A DNA stretch of 64,000 nucleotides from Galeopsis tetrahit. Its lineage: Eukaryota; Streptophyta; Magnoliopsida; Lamiales; Lamiaceae. This document shows, in pieces, positions 10,201 through 22,295 of the stretch. The first letter of the stretch is position 1, and every line of letters starts with the position of its first letter. Made by a program: the position numbers and the translations under genes. The notes below the pieces were generated by a model. It worked only from the letters and a program-made list of their open reading frames with translations. It searched no databases and was not told the origin of the DNA. The stretch covers positions 20,576,001 to 20,640,000 of the forward strand of contig OY776130.1 in NCBI GenBank assembly GCA_963675135.1. Direction: 5' to 3'.

Positions 10201-13200
10201 TTATTCGTAGTCCAGCCCAATAACATTCACTACTAGGCCTTCTTTGGGCTTGTCTTGCACATTTTCTCTCATTTCAGCAACTAAGCTCATCAAAGCCTCA
10301 TTTATCTTCTTAGCTCTTGCCCTTGTAATCGGCCCATCATGTATGATCAAAGGATTCTTTCTGTTTTCATGACTTTGCACTGGTGGATCCTCATCATTCC
10401 CTTCTTCTTCAAAAGGATTCGTCCTCGAATCTACATCATCAGAATAGGGAGAAAGATCAGTAACATTGAAAGTTGCACTTACATTATACTCACCAGGAAG
10501 GTCAAGTTTGTATGCATTGTCATTGACTCGTGCAATCACTTGAAATGGACCATCTCCTCTTGGCTGTAATTTTGAATTTCTCTTGCTTGGAAATCTCTCC
10601 TTCCTCAAGTGTAACCATACCCAATCACCGGGCTCAAAGATGACTCGTTTACGACCTTTGTTAGCTTGCTTGACATATTGCTCAGTTCTTTTCTCAATAT
10701 TGAGTTTCACTCTTTCATGCAACTTTTTAATCATCTCGGCTTTTGCTTTTCCATCTAGACTCGCACGTTCTTCAATGGGAATTGGTACTAGATCAAGTGG
10801 AGTTATTGGATTAAATCCATAAACAACCTCAAAAGGAGAATGATTAGTAGCAGAATGAACACTTCTATTATAAGCAAATTCAGCAAACGACAAACAATCT
10901 TCCCAATTTTTTAAGTTCTTCTGAATCAAAACTCTAAGTAATTGAGACAAAGTTCTATTAACGACTTCAGTTTGTCCATCCGTTTGAGGATGACAAGTAG
11001 TAGAAAACAGAAGTTTTGTACCCAATTTATTCCACAAAACACGCCAAAAGTGACTTAAAAATTTTACATCTCTATCACTCACAATGGTTTTTGGAATTCC
11101 ATGCAAACGAACAATTTCCTTAAAGAATAAATCAGAAATATGAGTTGCATCATTAGTGTTATTACATGGAATGAAATGTGCCATTTTTGAAAATCTATCA
11201 ACCACCACAAACACAGAATCTTTACCTTTCCTTGATTTTGGCAAACCCAAAACAAAGTCCATGGATATGTCTACCCAAGGTTCATTCGGTATAGGTAATG
11301 GCGTGTACAATCCATGCGGATGAGCTCTTGACTTAGCCTGCTTGCAAGTTATGCATCGTTCACAAATTCTTTCAACATCAACACGCATTTTTGGCCAATA
11401 GAAATGATCACACAAGATACCCAAAGTTTTATGTACTCCAAAATGTCCCATTAGACCTCCCCCATGTGCTTCCCTAACAAGCAACTCACGCATAGAACAT
11501 TTAGGAATGCATAATTTACTTTCACGAAATAAATATCCCTCATGCCTATAGAATTTCTCAAATGCAGCATGCTCACAAGCCAAATAAATGGATGCAAAAT
11601 CAGAATCATCAACATACATTTCCTTGATAGATTCAAAACCAAGAAGCTTAGAGCTCAAAGTAGTGATCAAAGTATACCTTCTAGATAATGCATCAGCCAC
11701 AATGTTCTCTTTCCCCTTTTTGTACTTAATTACATATGGAAAAGATTCAATGAATTCTACCCACTTAGCATGCCTCTTACTAAGCTTACCTTGTCCCTTA
11801 AGGTATTTGAGAGATTCATGATCCGTATGGATAACGAATTCTCGAGACCACAAGTAATGTTGCCATGTTTCTAATGCCCTCACCAAAGCATACAACTCCT
11901 TGTCGTAAGTTGGATAGTTCAATTGAGCTCCCTTCAACTTCTCACTTGAGTAAGCAATCGGCTTTCCATCCTGCATTAAAACAGCACCTATACCTACTCC
12001 AGATGCATCACATTCAAGTTCAAAGCTTTTATTAAAGTCAGGTAATGCAAGAATTGGAGCAGTAGTGAGTTTTTCTTTCAAAAGATTAAATGCATGCTCT
12101 TGCTTTTCTCCCCAATGAAAACCAACTTCTTTTTTTACAATTTCATTTAGTGGTGCGGCAATGGTGCTAAAATCTCTAACAAATCGTCGATAGAAACTAG
12201 CAAGACCATGAAAACTTCTTACTTGAGCAATATTAGTAGGAACTGGCCAATCTAGAATAGCCTTGACTTTATCCCTTTCCATTTCAATCCCATTAGCACT
12301 TATCACAAAACCAAGAAAAACAACTTTATCCATGCAAAATGAACACTTCTTAAGATTAGCATACAAAGATTCTTTTCTTAAAGCTTCTAACACTTTATGC
12401 ACATGACTAAGATGTTCTTCCATACTTTTGCTATAGATAAGGATATCATCAAAGTACACAACCACGAATTTTCCAATAAAATCACGCAAAACATGGTTCA
12501 TTAATCGCATGAAAGTACTTGGTGCATTAGTTAAGCCAAACGGCATTACCAACCACTCATAAACCATGTTTTGTTTTGAAAGCAGTTTTCCATTCATCTC
12601 CTTCTTTGATCCTTATTTGATGATAACCACTTTTCAAATCAATTTTAGAAAATAACACAGCCCCATGCAATTCATCAAGCATATCATCTAACCTAGGGAT
12701 AGGATAGCGATACTTTACCGTGATTTTGTTGACGGCGCGACAATCTGTGCACATCCTCCACGTTCCATCTTTCTTTGGTACTAGAATCACCGGTACAGCA
12801 CACGGACTCAAGCTTTCTTGAACCTTTCCGTTAGTCATCAACTCCTCTACTTGCCTTTGGATTTCTTTTGTTTCCTCCGGGTTAGCTCTATAAGCGGGTC
12901 GATTTGGAAGTGTTGCACCCGGAACGAAATCAATCTGATGTTCGATGCCCCTTAATGGTGGTAAACCATTCGGTTCCTCCTCCGGAAAGACATCTTCATA
13001 ATCTTGCAAAAGAGACACAAAAGAACTAGGCAAAGAAGATGTTAATTTGTTAGTGCTTAAAAAAGTTTCCTTATGTACCAACACCAATACACTCATTTTT
13101 TCAACAAAAGCTCTCTTTAGTTCACTCCCTCTTGCAAAGAAATTCTCTCTTTTTTTGTCCTCACTTCCATCCACTTTTTTTTCTCCCTCGGAAACACTCA

Positions 13201-14923
13201 AATCAGCCCTCTTATTTTTTCCTCCACTCTTTTTTTTGTCATCTTTTTTTTCTTCAATCTCACGTGCTCTCCTTGATCGAGACATTTTGATTTGATCCTC
13301 AAGAACCTGTTGTGGAGTTAAAGATACAAGCATGATTTTCTTATTTTGATGCTTCAATGTGAGTTGATTATGATACCCATCATACATCACTCGCCTATCA
13401 AACTGCCCTAGTCTTCCCAAAAGGATATGACTTGCATGCATTGGTACCACATCACATAAAACTTCATCATTGTAATTGCCAATAGAGAATGACACCGAAA
13501 CTTGTTTATTTACTCGAATTTCTCCACATTCATTAAGCCATTGAAGCTTATATGGATTAGGATGCTTCGACGTAATTAAACTCAATTTTTCCACCATTTC
13601 CATACTAGCAACATTAGTACAACTCCCACTATCAATAATTAACATGCATACCTTTTCTTGAACCAAACACCTTGTATGAAAGATATTTTCTCTTTGTTGT
13701 TCCACTTCTCCCACCTTTGCTTGCATGTTTAGAGATCTTCTTACCACCAAGAGTTCTCCCGATTCAGCGGAGACTTTCTCAACTTGCTCTTCACTCTCAT
13801 CTTCACTCTCACCCTCCGACTCAATTTCACCATTATCTTTTAGGATCATCACTTTCTTGTTTGGACATTGAGATGCAATATGCCCATATCCATGACAACG
13901 AAAACATTTAACATCACGACTACGAGAAGGTGTAGTGACAATACCTTTTCCTTTATCAGTCTCACTAGACTTGGCCTTTGACGTCTCACTTTGTGGTCTT
14001 GGAGAACCTCCAAAGGTCGCTTTGGGGACCCCTTCTTTCATCTTACTTGAAGATTGAGAATTTGGTGTGTAACTCCTTTGCACGTAACCCTTCTTCTTCA
14101 ATTGCCTTTCCACTTTCATGGTTGTATGTACCATATCTTCAAGCTCCACATAGTGTTGAAGCTCCACAATGTTAGCAATATCTCTATTCAGCCCATTCAA
14201 GAAACGAGCCATGGTCGCCTCCCGATCTTCTTCAACGTTTGCCCTAATCATGGCAACCTCCATCTCCTTATAGTATTCATCCACAGATTTTGTACACTGA
14301 TTCATAGATTGAAGTTTTTGATACAATTCACGAAAATAATGAGAGGGTACGAATCTCTTACGCATAACCGCTTTCATTTCAGCCCAAGTGGAAATTGGCC
14401 TTTCTCCATTCCGTCTCCGATTGGTAACAAACTGATCCCACCAAACTATAGCATAGTCGGTGAACTCAATCGCTGCAAGTTTTACCTTTTTATCCTCCGA
14501 GTGATTATGGCAATCAAAAATGAGTTCTACCTTCTTTTCCCACTCCAAATACGCTTCCGGATCGCTCCGCCCATGGAAAGCTGGGATGTGAAACTTTATG
14601 TTCCCCATACCTCGATTCACTTCGTCGTTTCGCCTTCTTCTACCCCCTCTCCCATGTGCTTGATGAACAGCCCCCATATCATCATCCACCTCTTCCTCCG
14701 ATTCCAACTCCTCAAATTGCCTTCTTTGATTTGCATTGGCATTTCTAGGCTCCCTTTGTGTAGGCTGTTCCAATCTCTCTATCCGATCTACTAGACCATC
14801 AAGAACTGTTCCAAACCTTGCAAACTGTTGTTGCATGGCTTGTAGGGTGAAAGCTTCTTGTTGTTCATTGGGTGTTCCTGCCATAGTATATAATTTCTCA
14901 CAAATCACTCGTGTTTCACTCAA
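10201..14923 (-). CDS. Ty3/gypsy gag-pol polyprotein with one frame break
   Basis: Retrotransposon polyprotein on the minus strand, in two overlapping frames (14923-12557 and 12597-10201). Order: Gag (SDPEAYLEWEKKVELIF, with the likely start MAGTPNEQQ 13 codons into the frame); CCHC zinc knuckle (CFRCHGYGHIASQC, about residue 339); aspartic protease (IDSGSCTN, about residue 427); reverse transcriptase (YFDDILIYSK); RNase H (ECDASGVGIG, TDHESLKYL); integrase with HHCC finger and D,D,E residues (SMDF, SDRDVKF, QTEVVNRT). The C-terminus ends in a basic GPITRARAKK motif. The two frames are separated by an apparent two-base loss at about 12555-12560, within the reverse transcriptase, so the copy is not translatable as one protein. 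Everything else is open, which suggests a young insertion. Confidence 0.93.
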
Positions 14924-15335
14924 AAAATTAAAAAAAAATCCTCACAATTCACTCTTGTATCACTCTTTTGGCTTTTACCTCCCCTCTAATAATCTCACCA
15001 CTCTAGCCTTTTACCACTCAAAATTTGAGAACAAAATCAAGTTTGAACAATTTCCAGTAACACTCAATAATCCCTTAGTCCTATAGATGTAGGGAACAAG
15101 GAATTCTTGAAACTGTAATATGAAGAGGAAACAATTATGTAAAACAAATATTATAACTATTCTTGTCCCTTTTTTTTTTTTGGACTTGCTTCTCTAGATA
15201 TGAAGAAAAAAAACAGCAAGATATTCAACACTTTTTTTTTTGGACGTTTTTTTTTTTTTTGGACGTTTTTTTTTTTTTTTTTTGAAACTAAATACTATAA
15301 ACAACGATAAAATAAAATCAGATCAATATCAAATT
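14924..15335 (-). other. Gypsy 5' untranslated leader
   Basis: Region between the primer binding site and gag. It contains several A-runs on the sense strand (T-runs of 10-20 at 15170-15285 on the plus strand), with a small tandem repeat of tttttggacg. No ORF of note. Confidence 0.6.
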
Positions 15336-15347
15336 GCTCTGATACCA
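15336..15347 (-). promoter_or_regulatory. Primer binding site (initiator tRNA-Met)
   Basis: The minus strand reads TGGTATCAGAGC, complementary to the 3' end of plant initiator tRNA-Met, three bases inside the 5' LTR. It is the minus-strand priming site of the gypsy element. Confidence 0.88.
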
Positions 15348-15350
15348 AAC

Positions 15351-15905
15351 TGATGTGGATAGAGACGAAGGACCCATTAGATATAATGATCTAAGAACCC
15401 AACGTATAAATTAAGCAGCGGATATTCCCAAATCGAGATTTGGATTGATCTTACTTAGAGCATAAAAACCTTGACTCGTTGGCTATAGAAGAGCCAAGAA
15501 CCTTGGTATGATTGAACGCCATAAGATCTTGCTCAAGATTCTTGATAAGTTCTCAAATAAATTAACCTCACAAAGAGAATAAGCAAACAAAAGCTTGTAA
15601 TTTCGTATTAAACTTGGTGTCCCCTTCCCAAAGGAATACAAGGCCTATTTATAGGCTAGAAAGTAACTCCTAAGAGTAAATACATTCATAACCTACACCT
15701 ATGATCTTAAAAGGCCACTAAAGACTCAATTCAAAGCTAAAAATGTAACTCCTAACTCTTTGAATTTCCTAGAAAATGTAAATAATCTAAATAACTAATA
15801 ATAATAAAAATAAAACAATAATTCTGATGGGCTTCATGTGTGCCACGTTTTTGAAGGCCCGTGCACTTAGAATTATGTCTTTTAGCCCAAATTAGCTTCA
15901 TGACA
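15351..15905 (-). repeat. 5' LTR of the gypsy element, about 555 bp
   Basis: In minus orientation the LTR runs from tgtcatg (15905) to a CA end at 15351 or 15354, next to the primer binding site. Its 3' part matches 9965-10195 nearly base for base. A minus-strand TATA-like box (cctataaatagg, about 15644-15655) is followed by the start of the transcribed part. This LTR is shared with a truncated upstream copy (15906-16106). Confidence 0.85.
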
Positions 15906-16106
15906 TCTCTTTATTCGTAGTCCAGCCCAATAACATTCACTATTAGGCCTTCTTCGGGCTTGTCTTGCACATTTTCTCTCATTTCAGCAACTAAGCTCAT
16001 CAAAGCCTCATTTATCTTCTTAGCTCTTGCCCTTATAATCGGCCCATCATGTATGATCAAAGGATTCTTTCTGTTTTCATGACTTTGCACTGGTGGATCC
16101 TCATCA
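15906..16106 (-). pseudogene. Truncated second gypsy copy: last 65 codons of pol
   Basis: Duplicates the pol C-terminus at 10201-10400 (same NPLIIHDGPI..ARAKKINEAL stretch, with a few changed residues) and the stop codon, then runs into the LTR. It stops abruptly at about 16106, where a different LTR fragment begins. The order pol end - LTR - full internal region - LTR is that of two tandem elements sharing one LTR. Confidence 0.85.
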
Positions 16107-16305
16107 CACAAACTTATATCAGTTGATCACACGAACTCTCAAGCTTTCTGAATCATCCTTAAGTTCTTTAGAGCCTGTATTCAATCCTTAGAAGTTTTTA
16201 GCTCTAAGTTTCCTATCTAAGCCTGTGTTGATTTCATATCCTTGGCTTAGAAAAGTGTTGATTGAACTTCATTGTTCATCACACTAGTTGGTATATCTCG
16301 AAGAA
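16107..16305 (+). repeat. Copia-type LTR fragment, copy 1
   Basis: About 190 bp (ttatatcagttgatcacacg, ctttagagcctgtattcaat, ttgttcatcacac) repeated at 17478-17680 in the same orientation. It reads as part of a Ty1/copia LTR that continues at 17680-18360. The 1.1 kb repeat at 16310-17430 lies between the two copies. Confidence 0.55.
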
Positions 16306-16309
16306 CCAG

Positions 16310-17430
16310 ATTAGTGTGAAAATTACTTGAAATTCATGTGTTTATTTTGCATAATTTTGAGGATTAATTTCATTATTCATACTAAATTGACTAATTTCAC
16401 TTGAAATGAGAAAGGTATGTGTTTTGCTATTTTTGTAAGGAAATTGAACTTATTTGGAAGAAAAATACCTGTCTGAGAATTCATGAAGTCAAGAAGATAA
16501 CTGCACCATTGGACGCTTCTCAAAAAAATGAGTGGAATAAAAAAAGAATCAAGTCAATCGGAGGTCGGAAGCTCAAGATATGATCGAAACGATAAAATGC
16601 GAAATTGTAGCAGAATCCACTCGGACAGCCGAGTCAACCCACTTAGTTGACCGAGTCAAATTTGCTTCCAGAACATTTTCTGGACTTCCATCTCACTTGG
16701 TTGACCGAGTCAACTCACCTGGTTGATCGAGTCAACCTGCTGCTGCGTGAAAAATTCAAAAAAATTTAAGAATCTAAAGGGCTGAAGTGCAAAATTCGTC
16801 TCAAACACTCCTCCAAGCTATAAAAAGCACCATAATCAGATTTTGGAACCCTAGAGTTCATTCCCCACACAACCAATAACTCATTTTCACATACTTTAAA
16901 TGGGTTAGGGAGTTAGATTAGAGTTTGAGGAGTTTTTCTCCTCAAACACACTCTTCATTTTTATGCTTTCTTAGTTTAGAATCATTTGAGTATTTTATTT
17001 TCATGTAAGAATAGAGGAATTACAAGGTGATATTTTTCTTTTATTTAAGATTTGTTCGGTAAATTTCTTGTTTATTTCTATTTATTTATTTGTACTTTGT
17101 GTATTAGCTTATATTAATCCGTATTTTGAGTCATGCTTAGCGTAGACGAGAGTTACATGAACATGTTTAAATTTATGGTGTGAGTTGTTGGCATACAAAT
17201 GCGTTTATTATACTTTTAATTCGTCGAGAGAGAGTTATTCGTATTAGAACCCCCATTAGGAGACATTAATTGCTTGAATGGTTATTTGGGTAGTTGATGG
17301 GGATTAGGAAGATGTCTTATTACCGGGTTTGGGAACACATTAGACGCAAGGCTATAGTACCCAAAGAGAAACAATTTTTTCATCCTAACATCTTGATGCT
17401 CTTAGAAAATCCAAATTGAAGTATAAAAAT
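16310..17430 (+). repeat. Dispersed 1.1-1.4 kb repeat, copy A
   Basis: The reverse complement of this stretch recurs at 24375-25745 and, in part, at 18905-19690. It has no ORF. Shared landmarks are tagtgtgaaaatt, a cluster of gttgaccgagtcaac palindromes (16620-16740), a TATA-like ctataaaaagc (about 16819) and gcatcaagatg/catcttgatgc near one end. It is probably an LTR or a non-autonomous LTR element; no termini or target duplication could be fixed. Confidence 0.65.
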
Positions 17431-17477
17431 GGTATAAGCAATCCCACTCGATTTGTAACAACTTATGGAAACTCCAA

Positions 17478-18360
17478 GCACGAACTTATATCAGTTGATC
17501 ACACGAACTCTCAAGCTTTCTGAATCATCCTTAAGTTCTTTAGAGCCTGTATTCAATGCTTAGAATTATTTTTCTCTAAGTTTCCTATCTAAGCCTGTGT
17601 TGATTTCATATCCTTAGCTTACAAAAGTGTTGATTGAACCTCATTGTTCATCACACTTGTTGGTATATCTCGAAAAACTTAAACCTTACTTTTATAAGTT
17701 AGTTTGATTATTCAACCAACCCGTTGTAAGAGTACTTGTTCTCCCAATAACAAGTAGATCTAATTTCACTCTAGGTTAAGTGTATCGAGATCAAAAGTCT
17801 TCTCTTGGAACTATAAAGTAACAAGGATCCTTTATTAAGGAATTAACTTCACGTTGGAACGTGAGAGTGGATGTAGGACGTGTTGTTCTGAACCACTATA
17901 AATCTCTGTGTTCATTTATTGTTTTATTGTTTATTGTTTTATTTATTATTCATATTCTTCATATATTCTTCATATATAAGTTTTATTAAAAGTGTCAAAA
18001 CCTCACAAAGTATTTTTATCATCATCAGAAGACATCAAGTCTACTGATAGCATCTCATAGATTTATAAAGTCATTATTTCTTGAAATGGTTTTCATTCAA
18101 TCCACGAGTATAAATATTTAGGGCCTACACAATTTCGCATCAGCAACTAAGTAGATAGTTGTCCAACTGACCGGCTTTAAAGCAATCGGTAGGTTAATTA
18201 TCTATACCAGCTGCTACACACTCGCACACTATTGATCATTGAATATTATTTGCATTAGGTGTCAAGAGTATATCACTTAGCTGATACCTCATCTGATCAA
18301 GCACAAAAAAGTTTAAAATACAAAGTTTATTCACCCCCTCTCCCTCTAGACTTTGTCCAG
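17478..18360 (+). repeat. Copia-type LTR fragment, copy 2, with transcribed part
   Basis: Begins with the 190-bp segment shared with 16107-16305. It continues through gagtggatgtaggacgtg and ctgaaccactataaatctct, the hallmark wording of SIRE/Tork-like copia LTR R/U5 regions, and ends in the CT-rich tract ttcaccccctctccctctag near 18350. No internal coding region of that element remains. Confidence 0.6.
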
Positions 18361-18904
18361 CATAGATACTCGTTTAGGGACCAACATATTTCTCATTTCC
18401 TTATGGTCATCTTAGCACATGTGGTATGAAATACATGTCACAGTGTTTTAAGTTCCCAGCATGGAAGCGTATGTCATTCTTTTATTTGACATCGTAAAAT
18501 CACAATTTAAGTGTATTCTCGACACTTAACTTGAATTTTTTTCCAATATTGTCTTGAAAATTTGTTGATTTAGCTTCGTAACAAGTTAAATAGATTTATG
18601 GTAAAATCTATTGCGATTATTTATAAATAATCTCATCTTTGTACATGCCTCAATGTTAGAGACGATTGCTCGTATGAGAGAGTCAATCACTTGTCGACAT
18701 ACTATTACATGTATCATCATATAATTCACAATACATAAATTTTCAACAACATTAACACCTACAACACATTATGTTTAAATACACACAAAACCAAAATCTT
18801 AGATGTCAAAACATCTCTCAAGAATATGTTGGCCAAGAGGATCTGCAAACATCAAGTGAGTAGTTATGCATTATCTACACTATACTATCCATGTACAGTA
18901 AAAA
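18361..18904. other. Unassigned stretch
   Basis: No ORF, terminal repeat or RNA gene recognised. Probably retrotransposon-derived, given both neighbours. Confidence 0.4.
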
Positions 18905-19690
18905 TTTTAGCCCCCTAATTACACCGTTTGAAAAAAACTTAAGAATTTGAAAAAATACAAATTCTTCATCTACGGCGTAAAATTTTATAGCTTGGAAGAA
19001 TGCTTGAGACGAAATGTGCACTTAAGCCCTTGAAATCCTTTAACATTCTCGAATTTTCGCTCAGTAACAGGTTGACTCGGTCAACCGAGTGAGATGGCAG
19101 TCCAAAAAATGTTCTAGAATCAGGGTTAACTCGGTCAACCGAGTGAGTTGACTCTGCTACCCGAGTGGATTCTGATTCAAGTCACATTTTCTCGTTTTGA
19201 TTATATATTGAGCTTCCGACCTCCGATTGACTTGATTCTTATTTTCATTCCACTCGTTTTTTCGAGATGCGTCCAATGGAGAAATTACATTCTTGACTTC
19301 ATGAATTTTTAGAAATGTATTTCACTACCAAATAAGTTCAATATACCTACAAAATTAGCAAAACACTTCCTTTTTCATTTTCAAGTGTAATAAGTCAATT
19401 TAGTTTGAATAATGCAATAAAATCCTCAAAATTATGCAAAATAAATACATGGATTTTAAACAATTTTCACACTAATCATTACACTTACTTAATATTTCTT
19501 CCATGAAAATGGGGTTAGATTGATGTTCTATCATGATTAGACATTCTAGAAACCCGCGAAATAATTGGACCCGTTAATTTTAGTTGACCAGTCAGATTAT
19601 TTGGACCCGAAATGAGACGACCCGTGAGATTAGCTTAGAGTTTTAACTTTTGGTTAAATGGGCCGAGATTTTGGGTTTTTGTCTAAAGTG
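18905..19690 (-). repeat. Dispersed repeat, copy C (partial)
   Basis: Matches the 3' part of copy B (24975-25745) in the same orientation and copy A in reverse. It includes the gttgactcggtcaaccgagt cluster (19070-19150). It shares with copy B an extension (cccgcgaaataattggaccc; ttagagttttaacttttgg) that is absent from copy A. Confidence 0.65.
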
Positions 19691-20044
19691 ACTTTTGGTT
19701 AAATGGGCCGCTTCCTCATCATTCTGTCGCATCCCAAGCCGTTTGTCCCTCTTTCGATTGTATGTTTGAAAAATAGATTCTCTGCCTCCTCCTCGTTTCT
19801 GCCGCCCCTCCGTCGTCCATTTCTCTTCTAAATCTCTCAACCTCAAAATCCAGATATGTAAGTATTTTTTTTCAATATTCTTCTAGACCTCTTAATCTCA
19901 AAATCAATGATTTGTAAAAAAAAAAAAAAAAAAAAAAATTGGTAGGTGTCCACATCAATCTTGTGTGTGCATCGAAAAAAGTAAATTAGGCCCAAAATGT
20001 TAATAAAATTGAAGAGTGTATATACACGCGAGTGTGTATAAGAA
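19691..20044. other. Unassigned stretch with CT-rich segment
   Basis: At 19720-19860 it is pyrimidine-rich on the plus strand, like a 5' leader, and is followed by a possible donor (atgtaagta, 19856-19864). No convincing ORF. A poly-A run sits at 19915-19938. Confidence 0.3.
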
Positions 20045-20425
20045 TCTGCCTATATAAATTAGGATTGATTGTATTATATTTTGTTTAAATTAATAGAAGG
20101 GCACTATAGTAATTTTATGTGTAATATTTTTAAAAACAATTTGAGGGTGAATCAACAAAATCGGGGGTGTAAATAACCGTGGTCAATTTTTTATATATAA
20201 ATTAGGATTGATTGTATTGTATTTTGTCTAAATTAATTGAAGGGCATTATAGTAATTTTAGGTTTAATATATTTTTTTTAAATAATTTGGAATGTGAAGT
20301 CAACAAAAGCAGGGGTGTAAATAACCGTGAACAATTGTTTATATATAAATTAGGATTGATTGTATTATATTTTCCCTAAATTAATAGAAGGGCACTATAG
20401 TAATTTTAGTAATTTGAGGTGTAAT
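20045..20425. repeat. Three-copy tandem repeat, about 140-150 bp unit
   Basis: Each unit begins tatataaattaggattgatt, continues with agaagggcactatagtaattt and ends with gggtgtaaataaccgtg. Copies start near 20050, 20199 and 20339; the last is partial. Noncoding. Confidence 0.75.
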
Positions 20426-20539
20426 TTTTTTAATAAAATTGAATGAGATCAATGAAATAGGCTTTTGGATACCATGTTAAAAAACTAAGTAAATTTAAAT
20501 TGGGTATATCATCTTTTTTCCCTTGGATACCATTATACA

Positions 20540-20700
20540 AAAAAAACATCATTTTTCGATGGATTTACCGACAAAAATACTGTTGAAAAATGTTAATACC
20601 GGCAAATTTATTGACGGATTAATTTCATCAGTATTTATATTGTTTCTAATTATTATCGACAAAATTTTAAAACTCGTCAGTAATACCAACGGTAAGCAGA
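20540..20700. repeat. Degenerate CACTA subterminal repeats
   Basis: Eroded motifs related to the gccgacgga/tccgtcgg palindromes of the element at 1-9964 (tggatttaccgac, taccggcaaattt, attgacggatt, ctcgtcagtaataccaacgg). This is likely a relic end of an older related CACTA element. Confidence 0.45.
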
Positions 20701-20815
20701 ATTTGAGCAAGCAGAGAAGATCGGAAGAAGGAGGATGAAGAAAGGAATGAAGAATAGAGATAAAAAACTAGAACAAAAAAAAATTAATGAGATCAAAGAA
20801 AGAGGCTATTGGAGT

Positions 20816-21660
20816 TCTTCCTGATCAGTTTGAGCAACGTTTGCTATATAATTATAGCCAAAACCATTGTTAATCGCCTGATCAGAGTTCTTCCTGAGGT
20901 GATTGATTAAAATCAGAGTGCGTTCATTAAAGGGAGACAATTTTTTGACAATGTCCTGATTAGCTATGAATGTATGCATTGGCTTAGAAATAACAAGATT
21001 AACACCGGTTATGCAGCACTAAAATTGGGGAGATCAATGAAAGAGGCTTTTGGATATCATGTTAAGAAACTAAGTAAATTTAAATTGTGTTTTCATTGAT
21101 AATTGGAATGTGTGAGCTCATGGTTTATATACAAGTTAGTAGAAGGATCTAGAAACGGTTACATGGACGTTTCTAGACTATACAAGCTTGATTAATAAGT
21201 TAGCTAAGCATATGAGAGTTTGCATGACATGCGGGTGTATGTAACAATTTCGTATGTGATGCATACTTGAAATATTTCATGCCCTAATAATTTGTAAAAT
21301 TATAAAAAAATATCTTATACATTTTAAAGACGCAGTTGTTACCTGCTGTCACACACTCTCCCAAAAAAAATTATTGCTCAGTCACTAAATGCATCTCTCT
21401 CGGAACCATAAATGCATTTTACCTTTTCAAAAGGGTTGTCCAGGAAACAGTCACAGATTTGCTTACCCCTCTCCCCTCTTTCTTCTTCCCTAAATCACAC
21501 ACTCACACTCAAATTTAATGATTATGCTCTAAAGTAAAATGGTGAAACACGAATTTAGAAACTCTCCGTCGAGATTTGATGACCTACCGCCCAACTCTGC
21601 CACCGCCTCCGGCGTTGATTCTTCACCAGAGCAGGGGACTCGGCGGAAAATAAACCAGTG
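20816..21660. repeat. Duplicated module, copy 1 (LINE fragment + LTR + gene 5' end)
   Basis: Nearly identical to 26205-27045 in the same orientation. It contains a LINE reverse-transcriptase fragment (20825-21030), an LTR-like part in minus orientation starting near 21035 (the minus strand has aacatggtatcc like a primer site, then a promoter-like region) and the start of an unknown gene (ATG at 21539). Two such modules about 5.4 kb apart show that this segment was duplicated as a block. Confidence 0.7.
21539..21660 (+). pseudogene. Gene 5' fragment, copy 1 of 4
   Basis: Opens with MVKHEFRNSP, then FDDLPPNSATA and VDSSPEQGTRRK. The same start occurs at 22174, with partial copies at 23765 and 26924. 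The reading frame runs on into LTR sequence at about 21663, so the 111-codon open frame is a chimera. The parent gene is not recognised. The 100 bp before the ATG are shared too, so a promoter-proximal piece was copied. Confidence 0.5.
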
Positions 21661-21662
21661 GG

Positions 21663-22060
21663 AAACAAGAAGCTTTCAGTCGTTTACTTCCCAAAATAAG
21701 GACATGTCACTTTCAAAAAACTGTCTTCAAGTTGCAGAACTCAAAGAAGACAAATATAGACATTTTAAGGCTGCCTCTCCAATGGACATAACCTCAATTT
21801 GCTCTATAAATACTGGAGTATGGAGACCATTCAAGGAAGGGAAACTACAAGCATTCAAGCCTTACAAGCCTTAAGCACTATCAAAGAATATTTCATTCTA
21901 AGAGTTTCCATACACTTCCAGTTACCAACTAAGCTGAACTTACTGAAAATCATACAAAGCTTAGAGAGATATCCTATCCTTATACAAATCTTAATTGTAA
22001 AGGATATCTTACCCTAGTTGGAACCAACCTCAACCCTTAAACCTTTCAAGGAAAGTTAAA
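21663..22060 (+). repeat. Copia-type LTR fragment after gene fragment copy 1
   Basis: Matches 22296-22690. It contains ctctataaatactggag (TATA-like, about 21803) and ends near 22060, where the gene 5' flank restarts. Together with copy 2 this makes a 630-bp tandem duplication (21440-22070 and 22065-22700). Confidence 0.6.
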
Positions 22061-22173
22061 AGAGTTGTCCAGGAAACAGTCACAGGTTTGCTTACCCCTC
22101 TCCCCTCTTTCTTCTTCCCTAAATCACACACTCACACTCAAATTTAATGATTATGCTCCAAAGTAAAATGGTG

Positions 22174-22290
22174 AAACACGAATTTAGAAACTCTCCGCCG
22201 GGTTTTGATGACCTACCGCCCAACTCTGCCACCTCCGCCGGCGTTGATTCTTCACCAGAGCAGGGGACTCGGCGAAAAAGAAACCAGCAG
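22174..22290 (+). pseudogene. Gene 5' fragment, copy 2 of 4
   Basis: Same MVKHEFRNSP start and FDDLPPNSAT, followed by TRRKRNQQETRS. It is fused to the downstream LTR like copy 1. An upstream in-frame ATG at 22147 belongs to the flank. Confidence 0.5.
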
Positions 22291-22295
22291 GAGAC

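Noticed and set aside
14054..14794. 246-codon plus-strand frame
   Set aside because: Antisense shadow of the gypsy Gag coding region; no recognisable domain.
15336..15347. tRNA gene near the ctctgatacca motifs
   Set aside because: These are retrotransposon primer binding sites complementary to a tRNA 3' end, with no cloverleaf around them. The same applies to 23948-23959 and 60893-60904.
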